34,994 nucleotides of DNA from an uncultured Verrucomicrobiota bacterium. Lineage in GTDB: Bacteria > Verrucomicrobiota > Kiritimatiellia > RFP12 > UBA1067. Below, piece by piece: positions 8,459 to 17,700 of the stretch. A program made the position numbers and the translations under genes. The notes under the pieces are model-generated. The model had not been told where the DNA came from, ran no database searches, and saw only the letters and a list, made by a program, of their open reading frames with translations. Position 1 is the stretch's first letter, and every line of letters starts with the position of its first letter. The DNA is taken from NCBI GenBank assembly GCA_945613785.1, contig CALZAJ010000003.1, positions 1-34,994 of the forward strand, read 5' to 3'.

Positions 8459-11400
8459 CTATTCGGTACGCTCCGCCTCAATCGGGAAAGACCCGTACTT
8501 CTTTATCGTGCCGGTTGCCAACAGACGCCCGCCGACCAGGAAACCTTGCACTTTCACGGTGTCGTACTTGAGCCGTCCGTCGGCAAGATAATAAAGTTTG
8601 AACGAGCCAGACACCGCAGCCGTGCGCGCGGTAAACTTGAGTTTGAGCGCCGAAAGATTGGCCGGGGGTTTGTTCGCGGACGTTACGAGCTTGAGCGCGC
8701 CCGTTGCGCGATCCGCCGATACGCGCCCGGAAGTGCGCGGCACCGACACTTTCCCGCGAACAACCGCAAAGTCTTCCGGCACTAACGCCACGCCATCAAC
8801 CGTTTCTTCATAAGAATTATAGCGAGGAATGTCGTAGACCAGCGAGTATTGTCCGTCTTCCGGCGCGGACACGCGCTCGACAAGCAAAGGCTGCCAGTTT
8901 TCTTCGGTCAGCGCCGCAATCTCCGCCGCGTCGCCATCGAGCCAGAAGACGAAGCCGAAATTGACGGACCGCTTGGAGTAGACGACGGGCACGGCGAAGC
9001 GATCGTCTTCGCCAAGAACTCCTTGCGTCGAAAGCGAAACCCGCGTTCCGTCGGGCAGCGTCCCAGAAACCTTGGTTTTCCCATAGCGGCCGATGGTGAG
9101 CGAAAGCCCTGCCAGCCCATTGCCCGTATCGAACAGGCAAAGCCAGTTGCCGAGGGGCATTTTCGCGACACGGGCTTTTTCCACTGCCGATTTCGAGCGC
9201 GAAAAATCTTCCGCCGCCTGGACGGAATACGATCCGTAATTCCCAAGCACGGCACGGTCGGTGAAGATCACTCCCGATTCGTCGAGCGGATACTCGTCCG
9301 CTCCGGCAACAAATCCGCCGCGGACGGTAGTTCTGCGCTCGCCGATTTTCGTTACGTAAATCGTGGTTTTAACTGTCCGCCCCGCATTTGCCTTCGTGGT
9401 CTTGGCCGCAATCAATCCGGCGATTTTGCCATCCTTCTCGATCCAGCCGTTAAAGGTGGCGGCGTAAGACGTGTCAACGGGCGCGACGGATTCGAGCGAA
9501 TACAGAACACGCTCGGTGCTATTCGTTTCGGACGGCACCTCTTCTTCGGGCGGTGGCTCTTCCACGGGTGGAAGGTCTTCCTCGGGCGGATCGACCGGCG
9601 ACGGATCGACCGGCGGCGGGTTGACTGGCGGCGGATTGGATCCGCCCCCTTCAGGCGGCGTTGGAGGCTCGGGCTCCTTCAATGTAAGCTTTGCCGACAT
9701 CGATTCAATCTGCTCGTAGTTCGTCTCGTCGCCGCTGAAACTTGCCGTGACGACATAAACGCCCGCCGCGACGCGTTCGTTGCCCGAATAGCTAACGCTC
9801 ACGCCCTCGGGCAAACTTCCCTTAATAAAAAGAGAATGCTGCTTGCCGTCAACCTCGAACGTGGCGTCGGTGAAAACAACCTTGCTCATATCATAGGCGG
9901 CCTTGGCAATCGACCAGGTGCGCACGATTGCGTTAGTGGTAAGATCGGGCCAGCGCGAATACGCGCCCAGTTCGATCGTCGCGGTGTAGGTGCCGGCGTT
10001 GGTGGCGGCGAGCACGCCTGCTGCCGAACAGCTCGAATCGATTGCGACGCCCTGTTGCTCCGCGCCGGTATAGACGAGATTGGTGGAAAGCTGCGGCCAG
10101 GCAATTATCCCCCACTTCTCGGGATGGAACGCGATATCGGGCGTAATCGTCAGCGCCGACTGAATCTGCGGCAGCGGCGCGTAGCCTTCCTCCCGCTGGA
10201 ACTCGGCAACCACATCGTAATAGCCGGCCGCTCTCTGGAAGTTGTTGCTGTAGACGATGTTGGTAACCCCGACCGGCCAGCAGGCCCTGTCGATGTAATT
10301 CGAAAAGACATTGCCGTTTTCATAAAACTCGTTGTCCGCAAATTCGGGTGCGACAAAAGTTTCGCTCAAGCCCTCGTCAGGAATCCAGCGGATGTTGTCT
10401 AACCAGACTTTATAGTCGGAACTGCTACTAATAGAATCATTCCAGATTTTCCATGCAAAAGTACTGCATGTCGCGCTATCGATTTTTTGCGTAACCGTTG
10501 TCCATTTGCCGACCGAGGGAGATGGTGGGCTGAAACCCGAGACTCTACTTCCGTTTTCGCCGAAAAGATAAAAGAAGGTTGGTTTGTTACCACCGGTGGA
10601 CTCCTTCCAGTCGAAAATCAATTTCCCATTCCCAGGGACGTTGCCGGAAATGATCGCGTCACTTTCTATGTTCGAGGCCAAAATCGACGAACCGCCGTGG
10701 GTGGATTCGTTCGTATCGATCGACCAGCATGAACCGACAGGTTCATTAAGGAGAATGAAAGTGTCGACGGCCTGCATCCAGTCCGAACGCGCATCGCTCC
10801 AGACGGCATAAAGTTCAACGACTTCATCTTCGGCTGCAATGTCGGAGGCAAGCTCGGCGCCGTCGGCTAATTCGACGCTCCCCGTCGGCGAGGTCGCCCA
10901 ACCGGAGAAGACGTAACCATCCTTGGCGAAAGTGCATTTCTTAAGTTTGTTGGTGGTGCAGCCTACGGAGAAAGACTGCATAAACATCGTGTTGTGGCCG
11001 CCGTTGGGGTGGAAGCGGACGCGATAGGCCGAAGCCGACCAGACGGCTTTCAACACAATCTCCGCCGCGTCGACGCCATCCATGATCATGATATTCGCGC
11101 CGTCGGCAAAGGCAATATCGACGCCATTGGTAGTCCACCCCAGAAACTCGCGCGAATTGAATTGGAATGCGTTGGCGGGCAATTTGGCCGACGTCCCATA
11201 ACGAACCTGCATTGCCGGCATCTCGCCGATGCCGCCGTTGGAATCGAAGCGGACGGAATACGCCCCTTCCGACCAGACAGCCTGAAGTTCGAGCTCGGCA
11301 CCATTTATGTCGGTCAGGTTTTTCACCGTCTCGCCATCGTCATAAGTGCCGCCGCCGGAGATTGTCCATCTCAGAAACTCGCGCGTGCCGTATTCAAACC

Positions 11401-12607
11401 CGACCGGCGGCAGATTCGTGGGCGTATCGTAGAACAGCACCAAATCGTCCATCTTGCCCGCCGCGCCGCCTGGATTGAAACGGATAGTATAGCTGTTCGC
11501 CGCATAAACCGCTCTGATGATCTTGTCCGCGATGATTTCATCAAAGTCTGCGTCCCACTTCTCGAAGTGGTAGCCCTTGGGTACGGTGGCAATCGGGGAT
11601 GTAGCCGCATAGCCCTCCTTCACCTTGTCAATCACGTTAGTCGATGCGCCTGTCTCGGTTTTGAAGCGGAACTCGACATCATAGACTTTACGCTCGCGCC
11701 ATTGGGCGTAAAGCGTTGTGAAATCGATATCGCTGGCAGTTACGGTATCGCCATTCGAGATAATAGCCCCGCCGGAAGGATAGGGCGACCAGCCAACGAA
11801 ATATTCATCGTTAGGCGGCGTGGGCTCCGGCAATGAATACTTCTCGCCGATTCGTACGACTATGTTTTGGGGACTCACCTTGCCACCTTGCGGAGCAAGC
11901 GCCACCTGAACGGCGCGCTTTTCCCAGATCGCGTAAAGCGTAACCGTGCCGTTCGTCGTCGCACCAAATTTCTCGCCGGCCTTGTCTAGCTCCTGGCCGG
12001 TGGTGAAGTCGGCTTTGACGGCTGCTTTGGAAGTAGACCAGCCGGCGATTTCCCAGCCCTTGCGGATAGACGAATTTTCCCAGGCTTCGATGCGCTCGGC
12101 CATATCGTCGCCTGCAGCCACGACCACGACATCGGTATAGACAACGCCCTTGGGTCCGTAAGCCGCAGTAAAATTGCCGACGTTGGGATTGTAGACGATG
12201 TCGTATTTGAGGGGCGAGAACACCGGCGAGAGATAAAGCGACGAACCCCAAAGCGGAGATTCGTCTTTATCCCACTCAACTTTTATCGTGTAGCCGGAAT
12301 ATGATTTTTTGATTCGCTCGTCCGGAATCGACGACAAGGTGGTTCCAGACCACGTCAAACCGTCCCACAAAATCCATTGATCGAGAGCATAGCCCTTCGG
12401 CGGCACGGCGGCGATGCTGAACGAGAAGCTGGACGAAAGAAGCTGCGTTCCGTAAGGAGAAACGGTGGAGTTCACATTCGCTTCCATTGCCCGGTTCCCG
12501 TCCAAGAAATAATACGGCTGGGTGACGGTTATTTGGGTTGTCGCCGCGTTGGCGATGATCCCCGTAACAGCGAACACAAAAACGAACGAATGTTTTCTCA
12601 GATTCAT
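8459..12607 (-). CDS. Exported InlB-type repeat protein with carbohydrate-binding-like and MBG-like modules
   Basis: The 1,382-residue product begins with a signal peptide (MNLRKHSFVFVFAVTGIIANA, cleavage likely after ANA). Six repeats of about 75 residues follow, each ending in an A-[VIQ]-W/Y motif at residues 228, 303, 368, 445, 523 and 603 with preceding G-W and N-G-G motifs, the pattern of InlB B / Listeria-Bacteroides repeats. Residues of about 608-745 resemble a jelly-roll carbohydrate-binding module. Two MBG-like stretches (VYTGAEQQGV, FEVDGKQHSL) come next, then a proline/glutamate-rich linker (about 977-1026) and a 350-residue C-terminal beta-rich region. Such proteins are usually surface or secreted; the ligand is unknown. 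The ATG at 12607 has a GGGAAGGGG stretch upstream. It follows rho by 26 bases and ends four bases before uvrA. I recognise no catalytic domain. Confidence 0.88.
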   Translation of the reverse strand: MNLRKHSFVFVFAVTGIIANAATTQITVTQPYYFLDGNRAMEANVNSTVSPYGTQLLSSSFSFSIAAVPPKGYALDQWILWDGLTWSGTTLSSIPDERIKKSYSGYTIKVEWDKDESPLWGSSLYLSPVFSPLKYDIVYNPNVGNFTAAYGPKGVVYTDVVVVAAGDDMAERIEAWENSSIRKGWEIAGWSTSKAAVKADFTTGQELDKAGEKFGATTNGTVTLYAIWEKRAVQVALAPQGGKVSPQNIVVRIGEKYSLPEPTPPNDEYFVGWSPYPSGGAIISNGDTVTASDIDFTTLYAQWRERKVYDVEFRFKTETGASTNVIDKVKEGYAATSPIATVPKGYHFEKWDADFDEIIADKIIRAVYAANSYTIRFNPGGAAGKMDDLVLFYDTPTNLPPVGFEYGTREFLRWTISGGGTYDDGETVKNLTDINGAELELQAVWSEGAYSVRFDSNGGIGEMPAMQVRYGTSAKLPANAFQFNSREFLGWTTNGVDIAFADGANIMIMDGVDAAEIVLKAVWSASAYRVRFHPNGGHNTMFMQSFSVGCTTNKLKKCTFAKDGYVFSGWATSPTGSVELADGAELASDIAAEDEVVELYAVWSDARSDWMQAVDTFILLNEPVGSCWSIDTNESTHGGSSILASNIESDAIISGNVPGNGKLIFDWKESTGGNKPTFFYLFGENGSRVSGFSPPSPSVGKWTTVTQKIDSATCSTFAWKIWNDSISSSSDYKVWLDNIRWIPDEGLSETFVAPEFADNEFYENGNVFSNYIDRACWPVGVTNIVYSNNFQRAAGYYDVVAEFQREEGYAPLPQIQSALTITPDIAFHPEKWGIIAWPQLSTNLVYTGAEQQGVAIDSSCSAAGVLAATNAGTYTATIELGAYSRWPDLTTNAIVRTWSIAKAAYDMSKVVFTDATFEVDGKQHSLFIKGSLPEGVSVSYSGNERVAAGVYVVTASFSGDETNYEQIESMSAKLTLKEPEPPTPPEGGGSNPPPVNPPPVDPSPVDPPEEDLPPVEEPPPEEEVPSETNSTERVLYSLESVAPVDTSYAATFNGWIEKDGKIAGLIAAKTTKANAGRTVKTTIYVTKIGERRTTVRGGFVAGADEYPLDESGVIFTDRAVLGNYGSYSVQAAEDFSRSKSAVEKARVAKMPLGNWLCLFDTGNGLAGLSLTIGRYGKTKVSGTLPDGTRVSLSTQGVLGEDDRFAVPVVYSKRSVNFGFVFWLDGDAAEIAALTEENWQPLLVERVSAPEDGQYSLVYDIPRYNSYEETVDGVALVPEDFAVVRGKVSVPRTSGRVSADRATGALKLVTSANKPPANLSALKLKFTARTAAVSGSFKLYYLADGRLKYDTVKVQGFLVGGRLLATGTIKKYGSFPIEAERTE
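9529..9677. repeat. Proline/glutamate-rich linker coding repeats
   Basis: Imperfect 9-15-base repeats (units such as GGCGGATCGACCGGC on the plus strand) encode on the minus strand a PPPV-NPPPV-DPSPV-DPPEE type linker of about 50 residues. This is a flexible or extended spacer between the MBG-like part and the C-terminal region of the InlB-repeat protein, and a place where slippage could change copy number. Confidence 0.8.
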
Positions 12608-12633
12608 CCCCTTACCCCTTCCCTTTTCTGGAT

Positions 12634-14190
12634 TTATAGATTCTTGAGATCAAGCGCAAGCAGAAACTCGGGGTTCGACTTCGTTTTCTTCAACGAGTTA
12701 AGAACCGACTTCATGGCCGATTCAGCTCCAGCGTCGCTCAAGATGCGGCGCATGCCCCAGGTCTTCTCGAGTTCCATCGGATCAAGGAGGAGATCCTCCT
12801 TGCGCGTGCCGGACTTGTCGACGTCGATAGCCGGGAAGATACGCTTGTCCGCGAGACCGCGGTCCAGGACGATTTCCATATTGCCCGTGCCCTTGAACTC
12901 CTCGAAGATCACTTCGTCCATGCGCGAGCCGGTATCGATGAGACCCGTTGCGATGATCGTGAGCGAACCGCCGCCTTCGATGTTGCGGGCCGCGCCGAAG
13001 AAACGCTTCGGACGGTGCATCGCCATCGCGTCCACACCACCCGTGAGAATCTTGCCGGAGTGAGGCTGGACCGTGTTGTACGCACGGGCCATACGGGTGA
13101 TGGAGTCGAGGAGGATGACCACGTCGCGTCCGTTCTCGACCTGACGCTTGGACATCTCAATGACCATCTCGGCGACGTTCACGTGGTGCTGGGGCTCTTC
13201 ATCGAAGGTCGACGAAAGGACCATTGCCTTGGTGTTACGCTGCATGTCCGTCACTTCCTCAGGACGTTCGTCGATGAGGAGGATGATGAGCATCGCCTCC
13301 GGATGGTTCGCCGTAATCGCATTCGCCATCTTCTGGAGCAAGACCGTCTTACCGACGCGCGGCGGCGCGATGATGAGTCCGCGCTGACCGAAGCCGATCG
13401 GCGTGAAGAGGTCGATGACGCGCGTCGAGTATTCCGTCGGCTCCGTCTCGAGAATAATGCGACGGGTCGGGAAGGTCGCCGTCAGGTTTTCGAAATGGAC
13501 AACGCGGGCAGCCACAGAAGGCTCCTTGCCGTTGACGGTGTTCACATTGCCGAGACAGAAGAACCGGTCACGGTCGCGCGGGTCGCGAACAGGTCCCTCG
13601 ATGATATCACCCGTGCGAAGCGCGTGACGACGAATCTGCTGCTGGGTCACGAAGACGTCCTCCGGGCAGGCGAGGAAGTTGTTCTTCGCCGAACGGAGAA
13701 AGCCATGGCCTTCACGAACGATTTCAAGGCAACCGGACGCGAGAACCGCGCCACCCTTGGCGAGGTAAGAACGGATGGCCGCGAAAATGAGCTCGTGCTT
13801 CCGATAGGTTCCGAGCTCCTCGGGGTCCGCCCCCGGCATCATGCGATCGACAATCTGAGGGGCCGGCCAAGTCTGGATATCGGCCAGACGAAATTCAGGG
13901 AGCGACGGATCGCGATTGGCATTGGACGCTTCCTCGGGCTGCGCCGCGCGCGGCTCGGTCGGCAACGGCGCGTTCAAAAGAGGATTCACCGACTCGGCAC
14001 CATTGCCGCCGCGGATCGGCGAATTGTTCTTCTGCTGGGAACGGTGCGGCTGGCGCTTGTGGAACTGCTTCTTCTGATTCTGCTGTCCGCCGCCGCCATT
14101 GCCACCCTGAGACTGAGCCGGCGGATTGGCCGGAGGGGTGGAACGGGCTGGCTTTGCACTCTGTGCGAAAACGTCGAATTCTTCTGCCAT
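12634..14190 (-). CDS. rho: Transcription termination factor Rho with disordered N-terminal extension
   Basis: The product (518 residues) is the hexameric RNA-dependent ATPase that ends transcription. Residues 1-97 are a low-complexity tail rich in Gln, Asn, Gly, Pro and Arg/Lys. The Rho N-terminal helical part (FRLADIQTW...YRKHELIFAAI) starts near 100, the S1/cold-shock RNA-binding fold runs from about 150 to 220, and the ATPase carries Walker A APPRVGKT at about 275-282, the catalytic-glutamate motif LLIDERPEEVTDM near 305, and the conserved GGVDAMAMHRPKRFFGAARNIEGGG loops. All core motifs are intact. The ATG at 14190 gives the natural start but has no Shine-Dalgarno match; the leader is A/T-rich (GATAAATATCGCT). 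It lies 33 bases after coaE, the same gene order I recall from Chlamydia. Confidence 0.97.
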   Translation of the reverse strand: MAEEFDVFAQSAKPARSTPPANPPAQSQGGNGGGGQQNQKKQFHKRQPHRSQQKNNSPIRGGNGAESVNPLLNAPLPTEPRAAQPEEASNANRDPSLPEFRLADIQTWPAPQIVDRMMPGADPEELGTYRKHELIFAAIRSYLAKGGAVLASGCLEIVREGHGFLRSAKNNFLACPEDVFVTQQQIRRHALRTGDIIEGPVRDPRDRDRFFCLGNVNTVNGKEPSVAARVVHFENLTATFPTRRIILETEPTEYSTRVIDLFTPIGFGQRGLIIAPPRVGKTVLLQKMANAITANHPEAMLIILLIDERPEEVTDMQRNTKAMVLSSTFDEEPQHHVNVAEMVIEMSKRQVENGRDVVILLDSITRMARAYNTVQPHSGKILTGGVDAMAMHRPKRFFGAARNIEGGGSLTIIATGLIDTGSRMDEVIFEEFKGTGNMEIVLDRGLADKRIFPAIDVDKSGTRKEDLLLDPMELEKTWGMRRILSDAGAESAMKSVLNSLKKTKSNPEFLLALDLKNL

Positions 14191-14223
14191 AGCGATATTT
14201 ATCTAGTTGGAGGGTTAATGGAC

Positions 14224-14754
14224 TCAAGACCGTGATTTCAGCCAGTCGACGAAAGCTACGGCTTGAGCGCGTAGTTCTTCGGCAGTGCCGTCGTTCCTGA
14301 TCACATAGTGGGATTTTTCGGCCTTTTCCTCGACTGGCAACTGGGCTGCCAGACGGGCTTCGGCCTCATCGCGCGAATAGCCGCGCTTCGTCATCATGCG
14401 GGAGATTTGGTTCTCACGTGAAGATGCGATGCAACAAATTATATCATAATCCGACTGCCATTGCACCTCGAAGAGCAATGGAATGACGGCCAGGCGAAGA
14501 CGTCCGTTCGTCGATGTAACATTCAGAAAGGAGGAAATCTCCTCCCTCACCAGGGGGTGAAGCCACGCCTCAAGGGCCTTCCGCTTGATGGGATCGCCGA
14601 ACACCTCCGCGGCAATCCGCTTACGTTCAGCAGGGTTGGGAATCAATTGATGAACAACGTCATCGGCATCGATTGTCTCAATGCCGAGTTCGTTCAGAAA
14701 AGAGGAAAGGAGGGATTTGCCGCAGGCAATCCCCCCCGTAAGGCATATTCGCAT
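14224..14754 (-). CDS. coaE: Dephospho-CoA kinase (short form)
   Basis: This enzyme phosphorylates the ribose 3'-hydroxyl of dephospho-CoA, the last step of coenzyme A synthesis. The P-loop is TGGIACGKS at residues 6-14, followed by the DAD motif near 30 and the ALEAWLHPLVR segment near 60, then VIPLLFE and the R-rich lid region SRENQISRMMTKRGYSRDEAEAR. At 176 residues it is shorter than the usual 200 or so: the loop between the DADDVVHQL helix and the FGDPIKRKALE helix lacks about 20-25 residues found in most relatives, without any frameshift. The ATG at 14754 is 14 bases downstream of the secretin stop and has no clear ribosome site, which suggests translation coupled to the secretin gene. 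Confidence 0.93.
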   Translation of the reverse strand: MRICLTGGIACGKSLLSSFLNELGIETIDADDVVHQLIPNPAERKRIAAEVFGDPIKRKALEAWLHPLVREEISSFLNVTSTNGRLRLAVIPLLFEVQWQSDYDIICCIASSRENQISRMMTKRGYSRDEAEARLAAQLPVEEKAEKSHYVIRNDGTAEELRAQAVAFVDWLKSRS

Positions 14755-14768
14755 ATGCTGAGCTTTGA

Positions 14769-17700
14769 TTAGTCCTCGCCCTCGGGCGCCGCCTTGACGT
14801 CGGCATCCGTCGTCTCGTTGGAGCTCATCGTGACCTCGCGGCCGCGAACATCGACAAGGCGTGTGGTGACGAACACCAGGAGGTTGCGCTTGGTCGTCTG
14901 CTCGGAGTGGCTGCGGAAGAGACGCCCGATGAACGGCAGGTCGCCGAGGAACGGAATCTTGTCGTCCATCGCCTTACGGTGCTCGGTGATGAGACCGCCC
15001 ATGACGATCGTGGCGCCAGGATAGACCGAAATCTTCGAGTTGATGTGGCGGGTGTGGAAGAACGGCTGTTCCATCGGCGCATCGTAATAGGTCATGTTCT
15101 TGTCACCCGAGGCGGAGAGGTTCTTCATCGCCTGCACTGCCGCGTCGCTCGCTTCGGTGACGATCATGTTCTTGAGCGCCGTGTCAATTGTCCCGCCGAC
15201 GGAAGCGATGATGTCGGAGAGACCAGTGAAGATCGTGCCGATACCTTCGAAACTCTGGAGCGAGCTGTTGCCGGTGAACGGAATCTTCATGCCGTAGTTC
15301 TTCCACGTCGGCTCGTCGACGACCTGGGTCTCGAGCTCGAGGTCAATGAGGTTGCCGTCATCGGTGAGCGTCGGGATGACACGGAGGATGACGCCGACTT
15401 CACGCATCGTGAATTCCTGCGGCTCGACGACTGCGAGAATCGCAGACTGGCTGCCGCCCGAGTTGCCGCCACCGTTGTTGGAGGAGCTCGACTGGAGCTG
15501 AACTTCGTAATCGGTCGGGTAGATGTATTCCGTGACGACCTTCATGACCGCTTCCTGACCAGACTGCGTGAGCACCTTCGGCGCGGAGAGAAGATCCGTG
15601 TCGCTGCGCTGCGAAAGCATGTGCAGGATCATGGAGAGGTCCGCACCGCCGAGGAACGCGTTGATGCGCATAAACTGGTCGTTCTGCGAATTCGATTCGC
15701 CGGAAATGTGGTTCGACAGCGTCGAAAGATAGCGCATGTTCGTGCCGTAGGCCGCGTCCCCACCGATGCCGTTGACGCCCACGCGCCCGTGGGAAGCCGA
15801 CCCGCTGCGAATCCACGAAGCACCGTTGGAATTAGCGTAGGTGGTCTTCGTTGAAGTAGAACTCGTCGAAGAACTCGTCGACGTGGATGTTGTCACCCCG
15901 CCGTTGTTGATAACGCCGCCGGTCGAAGTGGAGGAGCTGCCCGTGCCCGTAGAGCTGTCGGTGGTCGTCGTGGTCGAGCCCGAGGCCGAACCCCAGGTTC
16001 CGCCGCGCAGGCCCAACGCGCGGGAGACATGGCTGCCGAGGCCGAGTGTGTAGTCGCTGTTGAGAATCCATTCAAAACCGAGCGAATTGAGATCTTCCTG
16101 GCAAACTTCGACGAAGCGCGTCTCAATCTCGATGAGCTTGGGATCGGCGTTCATTTCCGTCAGGGCCTTCTCGAGTTCGGCGAGGTTCTCATACGTGTTC
16201 TTCACGCGGAGCTTGCCGATTGTCTTGATGTACATGATCGAGGAGCCATCGGGCCATTCCACGCCGAGGAGCTTGAAGAACTCCTTCCAGTCGCGGCTCT
16301 GGTTGCCGTCGCTGTCGTCATCCTTGCTGGAGCTACGGGTCACGAAGCCGCTAGACTGCATCTCCTTCATTTCGGAGGAAGCGGTGTCCATGCGCTCCAT
16401 GAAGGCCGCCACGACAGGATAGCTGCGGGTGACCATCTCCTCAGTCGACATGCCCTTCTCCATGACGAGCACGATCGAATCCTGAACCTTGAACTTGTAG
16501 TTAACGGATTCGCAGACGAGCTTGAGAGCATCGAAGAAGGTGATGTCGCTCGCGGTGATCATCGGGATGACCGGAACGCCAGCCTGATCGGAGGAGCCTT
16601 CAGACTCTTCATCTTCGCCGCCAAAGCCATCGGACTCCTCGGAGGCCGCAGCCGACGCCGCATTGCGGAGCGTGTCAGGCGTCTTCAGCATGAAGTTAAA
16701 GCCGCGTTGATCAACCGGGAGATCCGGACGGTCGAAGTCACGGGACGCGCTGCGGAAGAAGTCAACCGCATCGATGATCGTCGCCGGCGGCTTGAACGAG
16801 ATGGACGGAAGACGCATCTCCTTCATACGCTTGATGATGCTCTGCTCGAGCGCACGCTCAGGATCGTTGTCGAGCGGACGCTTGACCGTCTGGCTCTTGA
16901 TCTGCTCAAGTTCCTGCGCGTTGGGCGCGTAGACCGGACGCCACGCCTTGTCGACATCGGCAATCATTCCGTCGCGCGCGGCCTTGCGCTCGAGTTGGTA
17001 GATCGTACGGCGCTTCTTCTGAATCTTGTCGCGGAGACGGAGCGCCTCCTGATTGTACTTGTCCTGAACGAGAACGAGTTCGCACTCGTCAAGCGCACGG
17101 TCGAGCTCGCGGGTCGCAAAAAGCTGGCTGGAACGCTTGAGGTGCTGCTGGATCTTCGCACGGTTGGCCTTGTAATCCTCGTCGTTACGACGATGCGTCA
17201 CTTCAGAGACGTCAATCTTGCTGGCTTCCGGATCATCGGCGGCCAACCAGGCTTCGAGCTGACGGCGGGCCTTCGGATGACGCTTGGCAACAGCCTTCTC
17301 CATCAGCTTGATGGCGCGGGCGCGGCGGCCAGTGGAGTCTTCCTGAATCGCGGCATGATAGAGACCGGCGGCAATGCCGTTCGCGCACTCCTTGCGGAGG
17401 TGCTGCATCGCCGGCTTGTCGTTCAGGAGCTTGTCAGCGATCGTGTAGTGACGGGTCGCTTCAATGAATTCTTCAGCGGCCATCGCGCTACGGGCGAGCT
17501 CGACTTCGCGCATCGCCTCAGTATCGAAGGCCCTACGGCGCAATTCTTCAGTCGTACGGAGGTTTTCAATGAGTTCGGCATCCGGACCCGTGTAACGCGG
17601 AGTGGCCGGTTTAACAACCGCAGGCGTCTCAGCCACCGCGACAGGGGTTTCCTCGGCCACAACGGCAGGAGTTCCCTCGGCCACCGCAGGCGTTTCGGCA

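Noticed and set aside
6433..8571. 712-residue open frame on the plus strand opposite uvrA
   Set aside because: Antisense shadow of uvrA caused by biased third positions; no recognisable motif, and it crosses the uvrA/InlB-repeat gene boundary.
9529..9677. CRISPR-like or minisatellite array
   Set aside because: Units are short, imperfect and in frame with a proline-rich linker; there are no spacers of constant length.
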